Notes under the pieces: generated by a model
The model's input: only the letters and a program-made list of their open reading frames with translations
The model's database searches: none
Told to the model about the DNA's origin: nothing
Position numbers and translations under genes: made by a program
Assembly (NCBI GenBank): GCA_964360605.1
Contig: CAYHXN010000027.1
Span: 1-5,289, forward strand
Direction of reading: 5' to 3'
Length of the DNA: 5,289 nucleotides
Source of the DNA: CAYHXN01 sp964360605
Lineage (GTDB): Bacteria > Patescibacteriota > Minisyncoccia > UBA6257 > WO2-44-18
Shown: in pieces, positions 1-5,289 of the stretch
How the letters are laid out: the number at the start of each line of letters is the position of its first letter
Position numbering within the stretch: position 1 is the stretch's first letter

Positions 1-100
1 AGTAAGCGAGAAAACCGGTGACCAGATTGAGCTCAAGGCGCGGGATTCCGAAGTGGTAAAACTTGTCTCTTTAGACGAGCTATTGATTAAGATTAAGTAA
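1..100 (+). CDS. 3' end of a class II aminoacyl-tRNA synthetase, probably prolyl-tRNA synthetase (partial)
   Basis: An open frame enters from the left edge (first full codon at base 2) and ends at TAA 98-100, giving the last 32 residues of a protein. The tail reads roughly GDQIELKARDSEVVKLVSLD then ELLIKIK. An amphipathic beta strand (IELKAR), a short turn with a charged strand, and a final helix (LDELLIKIK) are the usual ending of the class II synthetase anticodon-binding domain. Bacterial ProRS ends in a similar way (an IEYKYRR-like strand, then a helix with EYL). HisRS, ThrRS and GlyRS share this fold, so the amino acid specificity is inferred, and ProRS is only the best guess. If correct, the protein charges tRNA in the cytoplasm. 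The gene is separated from mreB by 111 nt containing a promoter-like sequence, so it is probably not part of the mre operon proper. Confidence 0.5.
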   Translation, partial: VSEKTGDQIELKARDSEVVKLVSLDELLIKIK

Positions 101-138
101 TACGTACACCCAAGGTAATTCTAGGAAATGACGGGCTT

Positions 139-165
139 TTTATTGATTTGTAAAAAATCAAAAAA
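139..165. repeat. Inverted repeat over the -35 region of the mre promoter (possible operator)
   Basis: TTGATTT (143-149) and AAATCAA (155-161) are perfect 7-bp inverted arms with a 5-nt centre (GTAAA). One mismatch outward, three more pairs form (139-141 with 163-165). The dyad covers both candidate -35 hexamers. It is purely AT-rich apart from one G/C pair in each arm, so as an RNA hairpin it would be weak, and no U-tract follows it. A transcription-factor site fits better than a terminator. AT-rich dyads also arise by chance, so the functional reading is tentative. Confidence 0.3.
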
Positions 166-174
166 CTATATAAT
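143..174 (+). promoter_or_regulatory. Candidate sigma-70-type promoter for the mre operon
   Basis: A perfect TATAAT lies at 169-174 in a very AT-rich stretch, 37 nt before the mreB ATG. The -35 side is weaker: TTGTAA at 148-153 leaves a 15-nt spacer, and TTGATT at 143-148 leaves 20 nt. TTGTAA paired with TAATAT at 171-176 would give the ideal 17 nt but a poorer -10. Start of transcription would fall near 181-184, giving a leader of about 30 nt. The -10 match is direct sequence evidence; the promoter role is inferred from position. Confidence 0.5.
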
Positions 175-211
175 ATATTAGTAATAATTCTTAATTTATA
201 ATTCATCTTTT

Positions 212-1261
212 ATGAAACTCCCCTTTAGTATTCTCAATAAAAATGTCGGCATTGATCTTGGCACTGCCAACTCTTTGGTTTATTTGGAGGGGCGGGGGAT
301 TGCCATTCAGGAACCGACTATAGCGGCAGTTAATAATAAAACCGGCCAAGTACTGGCCATTGGCGACGAGGCGAGAAAAATGCTTGGCCGGACCCCCGCC
401 AACATTAGTATCATTCGTCCTCTTATCAACGGGGTAATTTCTGATTTTGAAATGACCCAAGAAGTGCTTCGCTATCTCTTAAAAAAAGTTAGCGGCGCGA
501 AAATGCTAACCGGTATCAAGCGAGCCGTGGTGGGGGTGCCCAGCAATCTGACAGAAGTGGAAAGAAAGTCCGTGGAGGATGCCATCATCGGCGCCGGTGT
601 TTCCAGAGCCTACGTGGTGGAAGAATCCATCGCTGCCGCTCTAGGCGCCCGTTTGCCTATTGACCAGCCAACCGCCAATATGATTGTGGACATTGGCGGC
701 GGGACCGCGGAAATAGCGGTAATTTCTATGGGTGGTATTGTCCGTTCCAAGAGTTTGAAAGTAGCCGGCGAAAGATTAAATGAGGATATCATTCGCTTTG
801 TCCGCGAAGAATTTAAGTTGGCGATTGGCGAACCGACCGCTGAAGACTTGAAAGTCAATATCGGTTCCGCTATTCCCGCGGAGCAAAAAGCAGAAATGAC
901 CGTTCGCGGCCGTGATTTAACCACCGGTCTTCCTAAAGAAATCATTGTTCGCGATACTCAAATTCGCACCGCCATCGCAAAATCATTACGAATCATTGTT
1001 GACGCCATTAAAGAAGTTTTAGAAAGCACGCCGCCGGAACTGGCCGGAGATATTCTCAAAACCGGCATTTATCTTTGCGGCGGCGGCAGTTTACTAAAGG
1101 GCATTGATAAATTGATTTCCAAAGAATTAAACGTGGCCGTTGCCTTAGTGGATGATCCGCTGACTTGCGTCGTTCGCGGCACCGGCATTTTATTGGAAAA
1201 TTTGGACAAGTATCAGGAGATTTTCCATAACCCATTAAGTCCTAAAGATATTCGACTCTAG
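212..1261 (+). CDS. mreB: Rod shape-determining protein MreB (bacterial actin)
   Basis: MreB is an ATP-binding actin homologue that forms filaments under the inner membrane and positions the elongation machinery (MreC, MreD, PBP2, RodA). The 349-residue product is full length for the family. Visible motifs in order: phosphate-1 loop VGIDLGTANSLVY (12-24), RTPANISIIRP (60-70), a VGVPSNLTEVER segment (107-118), the connect/catalytic region VVEESIAAALGA (135-146) with Glu137/Glu138, phosphate-2 loop IVDIGGGTAEIAVIS (158-172), IGSAIP (217-222), PPELAGDI (274-281), adenosine motif LCGGGSLLKG (288-297), and DDPLTCVVRGTG (314-325). Family members usually have EEP and GG[DE]R; here they are EES (Ser139) and AGER (Ala185). 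The hydrophobic N-terminus (MKLPFSIL) could contact membrane. The ATG at 212 is chosen because the conserved core begins about 11 residues later; no Shine-Dalgarno precedes it. It is first in the operon, with mreC starting 2 nt after the TAG stop. Confidence 0.97.
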   Translation: MKLPFSILNKNVGIDLGTANSLVYLEGRGIAIQEPTIAAVNNKTGQVLAIGDEARKMLGRTPANISIIRPLINGVISDFEMTQEVLRYLLKKVSGAKMLTGIKRAVVGVPSNLTEVERKSVEDAIIGAGVSRAYVVEESIAAALGARLPIDQPTANMIVDIGGGTAEIAVISMGGIVRSKSLKVAGERLNEDIIRFVREEFKLAIGEPTAEDLKVNIGSAIPAEQKAEMTVRGRDLTTGLPKEIIVRDTQIRTAIAKSLRIIVDAIKEVLESTPPELAGDILKTGIYLCGGGSLLKGIDKLISKELNVAVALVDDPLTCVVRGTGILLENLDKYQEIFHNPLSPKDIRL

Positions 1262-1263
1262 CA

Positions 1264-1911
1264 ATGGCTTGGCGAGCGGTTATTATAGGAATTTTATTAT
1301 TAGTTTCCGCCATCAGCGGTTCAGTTATTGTTCCCAAAGTTTATTTTTTTAAATCTTCTTTGCAACAAGAAGTCTTGGAATTACGGGCGGAAAACGAAGC
1401 CTTGCGTGCCGACATTCCGGACCGCCAATTTTCTAAGAAACAAGTTTCAGCCAAAATTTATTCTTCTTACCCTTTCAGTAATCGCCACGAAATTGTTCTA
1501 GCGGCCGGTACTAACGAGGGGATAGCTGTCGGTATGCCAGTCACGGTTGGCGGTAGTGTTCTTTTGGGGCAAATCAAGGAAGTTTTCGCGAATTACAGTG
1601 TCGCGCGGACGATTTTTGACCAAGACTGGAAACTAGCGGTAAGAATCGGCGACGGCCGGGCTGAATCTTTGTTAGTTGGGGGGCAAGATCCAAAACTTTC
1701 TTTACTGGATAAACAGAAGTCTTTGCCGATGCTAGCGAGCATTTATGTTGCCGCGCCCGGATTTCCTTACGGACTATTAGTGGGTAAGGTGGGAAACATC
1801 AAAGACTCTCAAGCTGGCGTTTGGAGAGAGGCGGCTCTAGAAATTCCTTATGCCTTATCCGAGTTGCGGGAGGCGGTCATATTAACGGATTATCAATCTA
1901 ATGTACGATAA
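1264..1911 (+). CDS. mreC: Rod shape-determining protein MreC
   Basis: MreC is a bitopic inner-membrane protein whose periplasmic beta domains bind and activate PBP2 in the elongasome. The 215-residue product shows a membrane segment near the N-terminus (about 5-24, IIGILLLVSAISGSVIV-like), a short heptad-like coiled coil (about 31-50, LQQEVLELRAENEALRAD), and then the MreC beta domain: AKIYSSYPFSNRHEIVLAAG (63-82), GTNEGIAVGMPV (82-93), a GQIKEV strand (102-107), FDQDWKLAVRI (118-128), and PYGLLVGKVGNI (168-179). It is shorter than typical MreC proteins (about 270-360 residues); the reduction is mainly in the coiled coil and the C-terminal tail. Position between mreB and mreD strongly supports the call. 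The start ATG lies 2 nt after the mreB stop with no Shine-Dalgarno, so translation is probably coupled to mreB. The 3' end overlaps mreD by 11 nt. Confidence 0.92.
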   Translation: MAWRAVIIGILLLVSAISGSVIVPKVYFFKSSLQQEVLELRAENEALRADIPDRQFSKKQVSAKIYSSYPFSNRHEIVLAAGTNEGIAVGMPVTVGGSVLLGQIKEVFANYSVARTIFDQDWKLAVRIGDGRAESLLVGGQDPKLSLLDKQKSLPMLASIYVAAPGFPYGLLVGKVGNIKDSQAGVWREAALEIPYALSELREAVILTDYQSNVR

Positions 1912-2359
1912 TAATAGATTTCGTTGGAGTCGGATTTTATTTTTCGGAATTTTATTGGTAGCCATCGCTTTTTTACAGAGTAACAATTTTTTAATTTTCG
2001 GCGTTAAACCTAATCTTATCCTTGTTGCTTTAATCGTTTTTTCTTTTTTGGTTACTGATTTCGCGAGTTACGCCGTTTTAATTCTTTTAACTCTTGTAAT
2101 GATGCGTTCGCGGCCGGGTTGGGATTTGTCCTTAGTCTCGCTTGGCTTGGTGGGAATTGGGAGTTGGTTTGTAAAACAAATTATGCCCGGCCGCGACAGT
2201 TTAAATTTGGCAATCGCTATTATTTTTTCCACGATTATTTTTTACGGCTTAATTGACCCGAATTTTCTTTACAGCGAATGGCTAACCAGCGTCATTGAAG
2301 CGGGTTATAATTTAGTTGCCGGATTTATTTTGTACTACACCTTAAAACGTAATGTTTAA
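1901..2359 (+). CDS. mreD: Rod shape-determining protein MreD
   Basis: MreD is a small polytopic membrane protein of the elongasome. Its sequence is poorly conserved, and the call rests on three things: a size of 152 residues (family about 150-175), strong hydrophobicity, and the exact position between mreC and PBP2. I see about six membrane segments: 11-27, 29-50, 54-68, 75-91, 101-117 and 129-147. The VKPNLILVALIVF stretch (35-47) resembles the typical MreD pattern of Pro-[Asp/Asn]-Leu followed by hydrophobics after the first membrane segment. A basic N-terminus (NNRFRWSR) and a basic C-terminus (LKRNV) suggest both ends are cytoplasmic. The ATG at 1901 lies inside the last codons of mreC (11-nt overlap, different frame), and the 3' end overlaps the PBP2 start by 8 nt. 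No Shine-Dalgarno is present, so translation by coupling is likely. Confidence 0.85.
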   Translation: MYDNNRFRWSRILFFGILLVAIAFLQSNNFLIFGVKPNLILVALIVFSFLVTDFASYAVLILLTLVMMRSRPGWDLSLVSLGLVGIGSWFVKQIMPGRDSLNLAIAIIFSTIIFYGLIDPNFLYSEWLTSVIEAGYNLVAGFILYYTLKRNV

Positions 2360-4235
2360 TGTTAAAAAAGAACTCAATGTTGAAGAAGCGATTTTAGATA
2401 GTTTTGCTAAGGGCTATCATGGTTATCTGGAAATGCCGCTTTCCCGCCAAACTTTTTTGTTGGTGGGCGTTGTCGCTTCAATCGTAGGATCTGTGGCGAT
2501 CTTATGGGCGGGATTTTTGAATATTGCCGAGGGAGCGCGCTATCAAAATCGCGCTGACGCTAATTTTAACGAAGAGGTGATTATTCCCGCTTATCGCGGC
2601 ATTATTACCGACCGTTTTGGCGAACCTTTAGTTAAAAATGTTTCCACCTTTAGCGTTTTTTTGAACGTTTCCGAACTTTTGAAAAACGATTCCGAAAAAG
2701 CGGAAACAGTGGTGCAAACATTAGCCAATCTATTTTTCTTGGAACCCGATCTTTTGCGCCAAAAAATCAGCAAGATTAATTTAGAAAACCAAAGTATTTT
2801 ATCTGTCGCTAAGGGAATCGGTCCAGAAGATGTTGTCGCTTTAAATAGTCTTGGCTTGTCAGGCGTCATAGTAAAGGAAGATTACCAACGGGAATATATT
2901 GACGGGCCAGTTTTCGCACATATTTTGGGCTACGATGGCCAAGTTCAAGCGGGATTAGAAAGCGTTTACGACCATATTTTAGCTGGACGCGATGGCGTTT
3001 CTATTGTTTTTGAAAACGCTAAGGGAGAAAAATTAGATACTAAGGTTGTCAGTATTCCTTCCGATGGCTATCAGTTGATTACTACCATTGACGCCGGTCT
3101 TCAAAAGTATTTTTATAATCGGCTCTCTTCGGGACTGTGGGCATTGGGTAGGGACACTGGCGTGGGAATAGCGATGAATCCTAAAAACGGTGAGGTTCTT
3201 GCTCTGATTAATTTGCCAAGTTTTAACAATAATCTTTTTACGACCACCAAATTTCGTGAAGAAAAAGTTCGTATTTTGAATTCTTCGGCGAAGCCGCTTT
3301 TTAACCGAGCCGTTTCTGGTTTGTACAATCCCGGATCTACAATTAAGCCTTTAGTGGCCATCGCGGCTTTGCGGGAAAAAATTGTGACTCCAGAATTCAC
3401 TATTTTTTCTAAAGGATTTATTGAGGTGCCTAATCCCTACGATCCAGATAAACCTAGTCGTTTTGTTGATTGGAAACCCCACGGTTGGGTGGATATTCAT
3501 TCCGCCTTAGCCCGTTCCAGCAACGTTTATTTTTATGCCTTAGGCGGCGGTTTCCCTAAAAGCGAAGCAGAGCTTACGGACGGAGGGGCCGGCATTCAAG
3601 GATTAGGCATTGCTAAGCTCAATTCTTATTGGCAGAAGTTCTTATTAAACACCAAAACCGGCATTGATCTGCCGGCGGAAAACTCCGGTTTTTTACCGGA
3701 CGCGGAAGAAAAGGAAATTCGTACCGGCCAAATTTGGAGAGTGGGCGATACCTATAACGTCAGTATCGGTCAAGGCGATCTCCTAATTACCCCGATTCAA
3801 TTAGTTAATTTCATTAGTTCTTTGGCTGACGGCGGGATAATGTACAGGCCAAAGATAGTACAGAAAATTTTAAATCAGAGTAACGAAGAGGTGTTCCGTT
3901 ACCAGCCAGAAAAATTAATGGATTTTTCCGATTGGTCAGAAGAAATTAAAGAAGTGCGAATTGGCCTTCAAGACGCAGTGAGTAAGTGGTATGGTACGGC
4001 GAATTTACTTAGTTCTTTGCCGATTTCCGCCGCTGGCAAAACCGGAAGCGCTCAAACAACCAATAACACGCGGACTAACGCCTTTTTCGTTGGCTACGCG
4101 CCTGCCGAAGAACCGGAAATTGCTATTTTAGTTTTGATTGAAAATGCCCGCGAAGGCAGTTTGAATGCGGTTCCAATCGCGAAAGATGTTTTGGAATGGT
4201 ATTATTACAATAGAATAATGAAACATAAACCGTAA
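2352..4235 (+). CDS. mrdA: Penicillin-binding protein 2 (class B, elongation-specific peptidoglycan transpeptidase)
   Basis: This is the D,D-transpeptidase that crosslinks new lateral-wall peptidoglycan, anchored in the inner membrane with its catalytic domain outside. The 627 residues match the usual size (E. coli PBP2 is 633). Order of parts: a cytoplasmic tail of about 30 residues, a membrane anchor (about 34-55), the pedestal-domain motif RGIITDRFGEPL (82-93), HILGYDGQ (190-197), GLESVYDHILAGRDG (201-215), and the transpeptidase domain from about 240. All three catalytic motifs are present: SxxK as PGSTIKP with Ser329 and Lys332, SxN as S389-S390-N391, and KTG at 563-565 (GKTGSAQ). SIGQGDLLITPIQLVN (471-486) is typical for class B PBPs. 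The pedestal looks shortened between the GYDG and GLE motifs. The ATG at 2352 overlaps mreD by 8 nt and leaves a sensible tail. It is last in the mre operon; no RodA gene follows. Confidence 0.96.
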   Translation: MFNVKKELNVEEAILDSFAKGYHGYLEMPLSRQTFLLVGVVASIVGSVAILWAGFLNIAEGARYQNRADANFNEEVIIPAYRGIITDRFGEPLVKNVSTFSVFLNVSELLKNDSEKAETVVQTLANLFFLEPDLLRQKISKINLENQSILSVAKGIGPEDVVALNSLGLSGVIVKEDYQREYIDGPVFAHILGYDGQVQAGLESVYDHILAGRDGVSIVFENAKGEKLDTKVVSIPSDGYQLITTIDAGLQKYFYNRLSSGLWALGRDTGVGIAMNPKNGEVLALINLPSFNNNLFTTTKFREEKVRILNSSAKPLFNRAVSGLYNPGSTIKPLVAIAALREKIVTPEFTIFSKGFIEVPNPYDPDKPSRFVDWKPHGWVDIHSALARSSNVYFYALGGGFPKSEAELTDGGAGIQGLGIAKLNSYWQKFLLNTKTGIDLPAENSGFLPDAEEKEIRTGQIWRVGDTYNVSIGQGDLLITPIQLVNFISSLADGGIMYRPKIVQKILNQSNEEVFRYQPEKLMDFSDWSEEIKEVRIGLQDAVSKWYGTANLLSSLPISAAGKTGSAQTTNNTRTNAFFVGYAPAEEPEIAILVLIENAREGSLNAVPIAKDVLEWYYYNRIMKHKP

Positions 4236-4268
4236 AGCGTGAAGCAAAAAAACCTTTTACGTTTCAAG
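4231..4268 (+). repeat. Short heptanucleotide direct repeats and weak dyad at the PBP2 stop
   Basis: CGTAAAG (4231-4237) and CGTGAAG (4238-4244) are two adjacent 7-nt units differing at one base; the PBP2 stop TAA (4233-4235) sits inside the first. CGTAAA (4231-4236) is also complementary to TTTACG (4256-4261), a 6-bp stem with a 19-nt loop. A lone GTTTCAA at 4261-4267 matches the unit of the larger array further right. The stem is too weak, and the following sequence not U-rich enough, to call a terminator. Confidence 0.4.
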
Positions 4269-4271
4269 ATT

Positions 4272-4308
4272 TCCCGCCACCGATTCAATAATTTTTCAGA
4301 AGGCGGGA
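4272..4308. repeat. 7-bp GC-rich inverted repeat between mrdA and galT
   Basis: TCCCGCC (4272-4278) and GGCGGGA (4302-4308) are perfect inverted arms with a 23-nt AT-rich loop, in an otherwise AT-rich intergenic region. No run of T follows on either strand, so it does not look like a standard Rho-independent terminator. It could be a stabilising or processing hairpin at the end of the mre transcript, or a dispersed intergenic repeat. The loop contains one GATTCAA (4282-4288), again matching the heptamer unit of the neighbouring array. Confidence 0.55.
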
Positions 4309-4311
4309 CAA

Positions 4312-4360
4312 GTTTCAAGATTCAAGTTTCAAGTTTCAAGATTCAAGATTTAAGTTTCAA
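4312..4360 (+). repeat. Seven-copy tandem heptanucleotide array (GWTTYAA) just upstream of galT
   Basis: Seven 7-nt units follow one another with no phase break: GTTTCAA, GATTCAA, GTTTCAA, GTTTCAA, GATTCAA, GATTTAA, GTTTCAA. Variation is limited to position 2 (T or A) and one C-to-T change at position 5. The array ends 5 nt (TTTTT) before the galT ATG, so it fills the place where a ribosome binding site and much of a 5' leader would be. It lies outside any coding frame I can support. Two isolated copies of the same heptamer occur further left (4261-4267 and 4282-4288). The tandem structure is directly visible; any role in galT expression is inference. Confidence 0.93.
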
Positions 4361-4365
4361 TTTTT

Positions 4366-5289
4366 ATGAACTCAGAACTACGTCAGGACATTGTTTCCGG
4401 TGATTGGATAATCTTAGCTCCCGGACGGGCTGAAAGGCCTCACGAAATATTCAACCAGAGGCTTAAAAGAAAACAATCTCCCATAAAGAAGTGTCCTTTT
4501 GAAAACCCCCAGACAAATGGTAATCGGGAACCGATTTTAATTTACCCGAATGCCAAAAAATGGCGCTTGCAGGTAATTGAAAATCGTTATCCCGCTGTTC
4601 AGCACAAAAATGTTTGCGGTGTTTTAGGTAAAAGTGGGCCGTATTCCATTTTTCCTTCAATCGGCTATCACGATATTGTAATTACCAGAGATCATGATAA
4701 AAATTTTACTCACCTGTCGTTTGAAGAAGCGATTATGGTTTTTCAGGCCTTTCATGACCGCTATCTAATGCTTTATAACGATGATTGTTTAAATTACATT
4801 TCCATTTTTCACAATTGGGGGTCGGCGGCCGGTGCCAGCATTTATCACCCTCATTATCAAATACTTGCCCTTCCAGTGACGCCGCCGGACGTGCAACATT
4901 CTTTTAACGGCTCCCTTCGCTATTTTAAAGAGCACAAAACTTGCGTTCATTGCGCCATGATTAAGTGGGAGCATAAAGAAAAAAAGCGGATTATTTTTGA
5001 AAATGAGGGCGCGATCGCTTTTGCCCCTTTTGTTTCTCGCAGTCCTTTTGAAATAAGAATCTTTCCTAAATTACACCAGCCATTTTTTGAAAATAGTTAT
5101 GACCAGCAAATTGAATGGGTAGTGGAGGCCTTGCAGAAAACTTTGCGTTCTTTAGAAAAGAAACTTAAAGACCCGGATTATAATTTTTTCATTCACACGG
5201 CGCCCGTTAAAAACAAAAAAGATTATCAGCATTATCACTGGCACTTAGAAATTTTACCTAAAGCATCAATTCGGGCTGGTTTTGAATTA
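4366..5289 (+). CDS. galT: Galactose-1-phosphate uridylyltransferase-like protein (GalT, HIT superfamily), 3' end outside window
   Basis: The frame stays open for 308 codons to the right edge; the usual size (about 325-350) suggests only a few tens of residues are missing. GalT swaps UMP between UDP-glucose and galactose-1-phosphate in the cytosol via a uridylylated histidine. Visible motifs: the N-terminal DIVSGDWIILAPGRAERPHE (8-27), CPFE (43-46), NRYPA (73-77), DIVITRDHDKNF (103-114), FHNWGSAAGASIYHPHYQ (148-165), CVHC (193-196), PFVSRSPFEIRIFP (221-234), and HYHWHLEILPK (289-299). In HPHYQ, His163 is the expected nucleophile and Gln165 the GalT-type residue that separates it from HIT hydrolases (HxHxH). 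Likely metal ligands are Cys43, His110 and His161; the usual second Cys is Glu46. CVHC may belong to a second zinc site, as in plant ADP-glucose phosphorylase, so a related nucleotidyltransferase activity is possible. The start at 4366 fits the family N-terminus; no Shine-Dalgarno is present. Confidence 0.88.
   Translation, partial: MNSELRQDIVSGDWIILAPGRAERPHEIFNQRLKRKQSPIKKCPFENPQTNGNREPILIYPNAKKWRLQVIENRYPAVQHKNVCGVLGKSGPYSIFPSIGYHDIVITRDHDKNFTHLSFEEAIMVFQAFHDRYLMLYNDDCLNYISIFHNWGSAAGASIYHPHYQILALPVTPPDVQHSFNGSLRYFKEHKTCVHCAMIKWEHKEKKRIIFENEGAIAFAPFVSRSPFEIRIFPKLHQPFFENSYDQQIEWVVEALQKTLRSLEKKLKDPDYNFFIHTAPVKNKKDYQHYHWHLEILPKASIRAGFEL

Noticed and set aside
107..145. GGGCTTTTTATT as the 3' half of a terminator for the upstream gene
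   Set aside because: Only CCC at 109-111 can pair with GGG at 133-135, with mismatches on both sides, so there is no real stem.
610..945. Minus-strand open frame inside mreB
   Set aside because: It is antisense to conserved MreB motifs, has no recognisable domain or independent start signals, and is best explained as a coding shadow. The same holds for the minus-strand frames at 203-460, 2591-2869, 3113-3400, 4463-4660 and 4789-4974.
1283..1960. Shared GGAATTTTATT near the start of mreC and mreD as a direct repeat
   Set aside because: Both copies encode the Gly-Ile-Leu-Leu part of a membrane segment; similar codon use for similar peptides explains it.
4255..4300. Promoter for galT using AATAAT (4287-4292) as -10
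   Set aside because: No acceptable -35 hexamer lies 15-19 nt upstream, and in AT-rich DNA a 5/6 -10 match is expected by chance.
4272..4325. TCCCGCC/GGCGGGA hairpin as a Rho-independent terminator of the mre operon
   Set aside because: The stem is followed by CAAGTTTCAAG rather than a U-tract, and the reverse strand has none either; kept as an inverted repeat only.
4255..4360. CRISPR array
   Set aside because: The units are 7 nt long and directly adjacent, with no spacers of unique sequence and no cas genes.
212..5289. Alternative genetic code with UGA as glycine (as in Gracilibacteria/Absconditabacteria)
   Set aside because: No in-frame TGA occurs within the conserved reading frames and all observed stops are TAA or TAG, so recoding is not needed.

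Overview
The window holds a compact, one-strand set of bacterial genes. A cell-shape / cell-wall elongation operon (mreB, mreC, mreD, and the class B penicillin-binding protein PBP2) is flanked on the left by the 3' end of a probable class II aminoacyl-tRNA synthetase. On the right lies a galactose-1-phosphate uridylyltransferase-like gene (galT) that runs off the window. All genes read on the + strand, and I found no convincing gene on the - strand.

Organism: the best guess is a Patescibacteria / Candidate Phyla Radiation bacterium, probably Parcubacteria-like. The reasons are the tight packing (2-nt gap, 11-nt and 8-nt overlaps), the absence of a Shine-Dalgarno motif before all five visible starts, a shortened MreC, and a GalT with a CPFE rather than CPFC metal motif, which resembles Parcubacteria homologues as I remember them. 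This is inference, not a database match. The code looks standard: every visible stop is TAA or TAG, and no in-frame TGA is needed.

Layout: 1-100, C-terminus of a probable prolyl-tRNA synthetase. 101-211, intergenic region with a TATAAT -10 box and a 7-bp inverted repeat over the -35 zone, likely the mre promoter. 212-4235, mreB-mreC-mreD-mrdA, nearly without gaps and probably one transcript with translational coupling. 4236-4365, intergenic region with a 7-bp inverted repeat (TCCCGCC/GGCGGGA) and seven exactly phased heptanucleotide repeats (GWTTYAA) ending 5 nt before the next ATG. 4366-5289, galT-like gene without its 3' end.

How they work together: MreB forms membrane-bound actin-like filaments. 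MreC and MreD are membrane partners that link the filaments to the periplasmic transpeptidase PBP2, which crosslinks lateral-wall peptidoglycan. The usual polymerase partner RodA is not in the window. GalT belongs to nucleotide-sugar metabolism and may have no link to the mre genes beyond adjacency. The window is mostly recognisable housekeeping content; the least explained element is the heptanucleotide array before galT.
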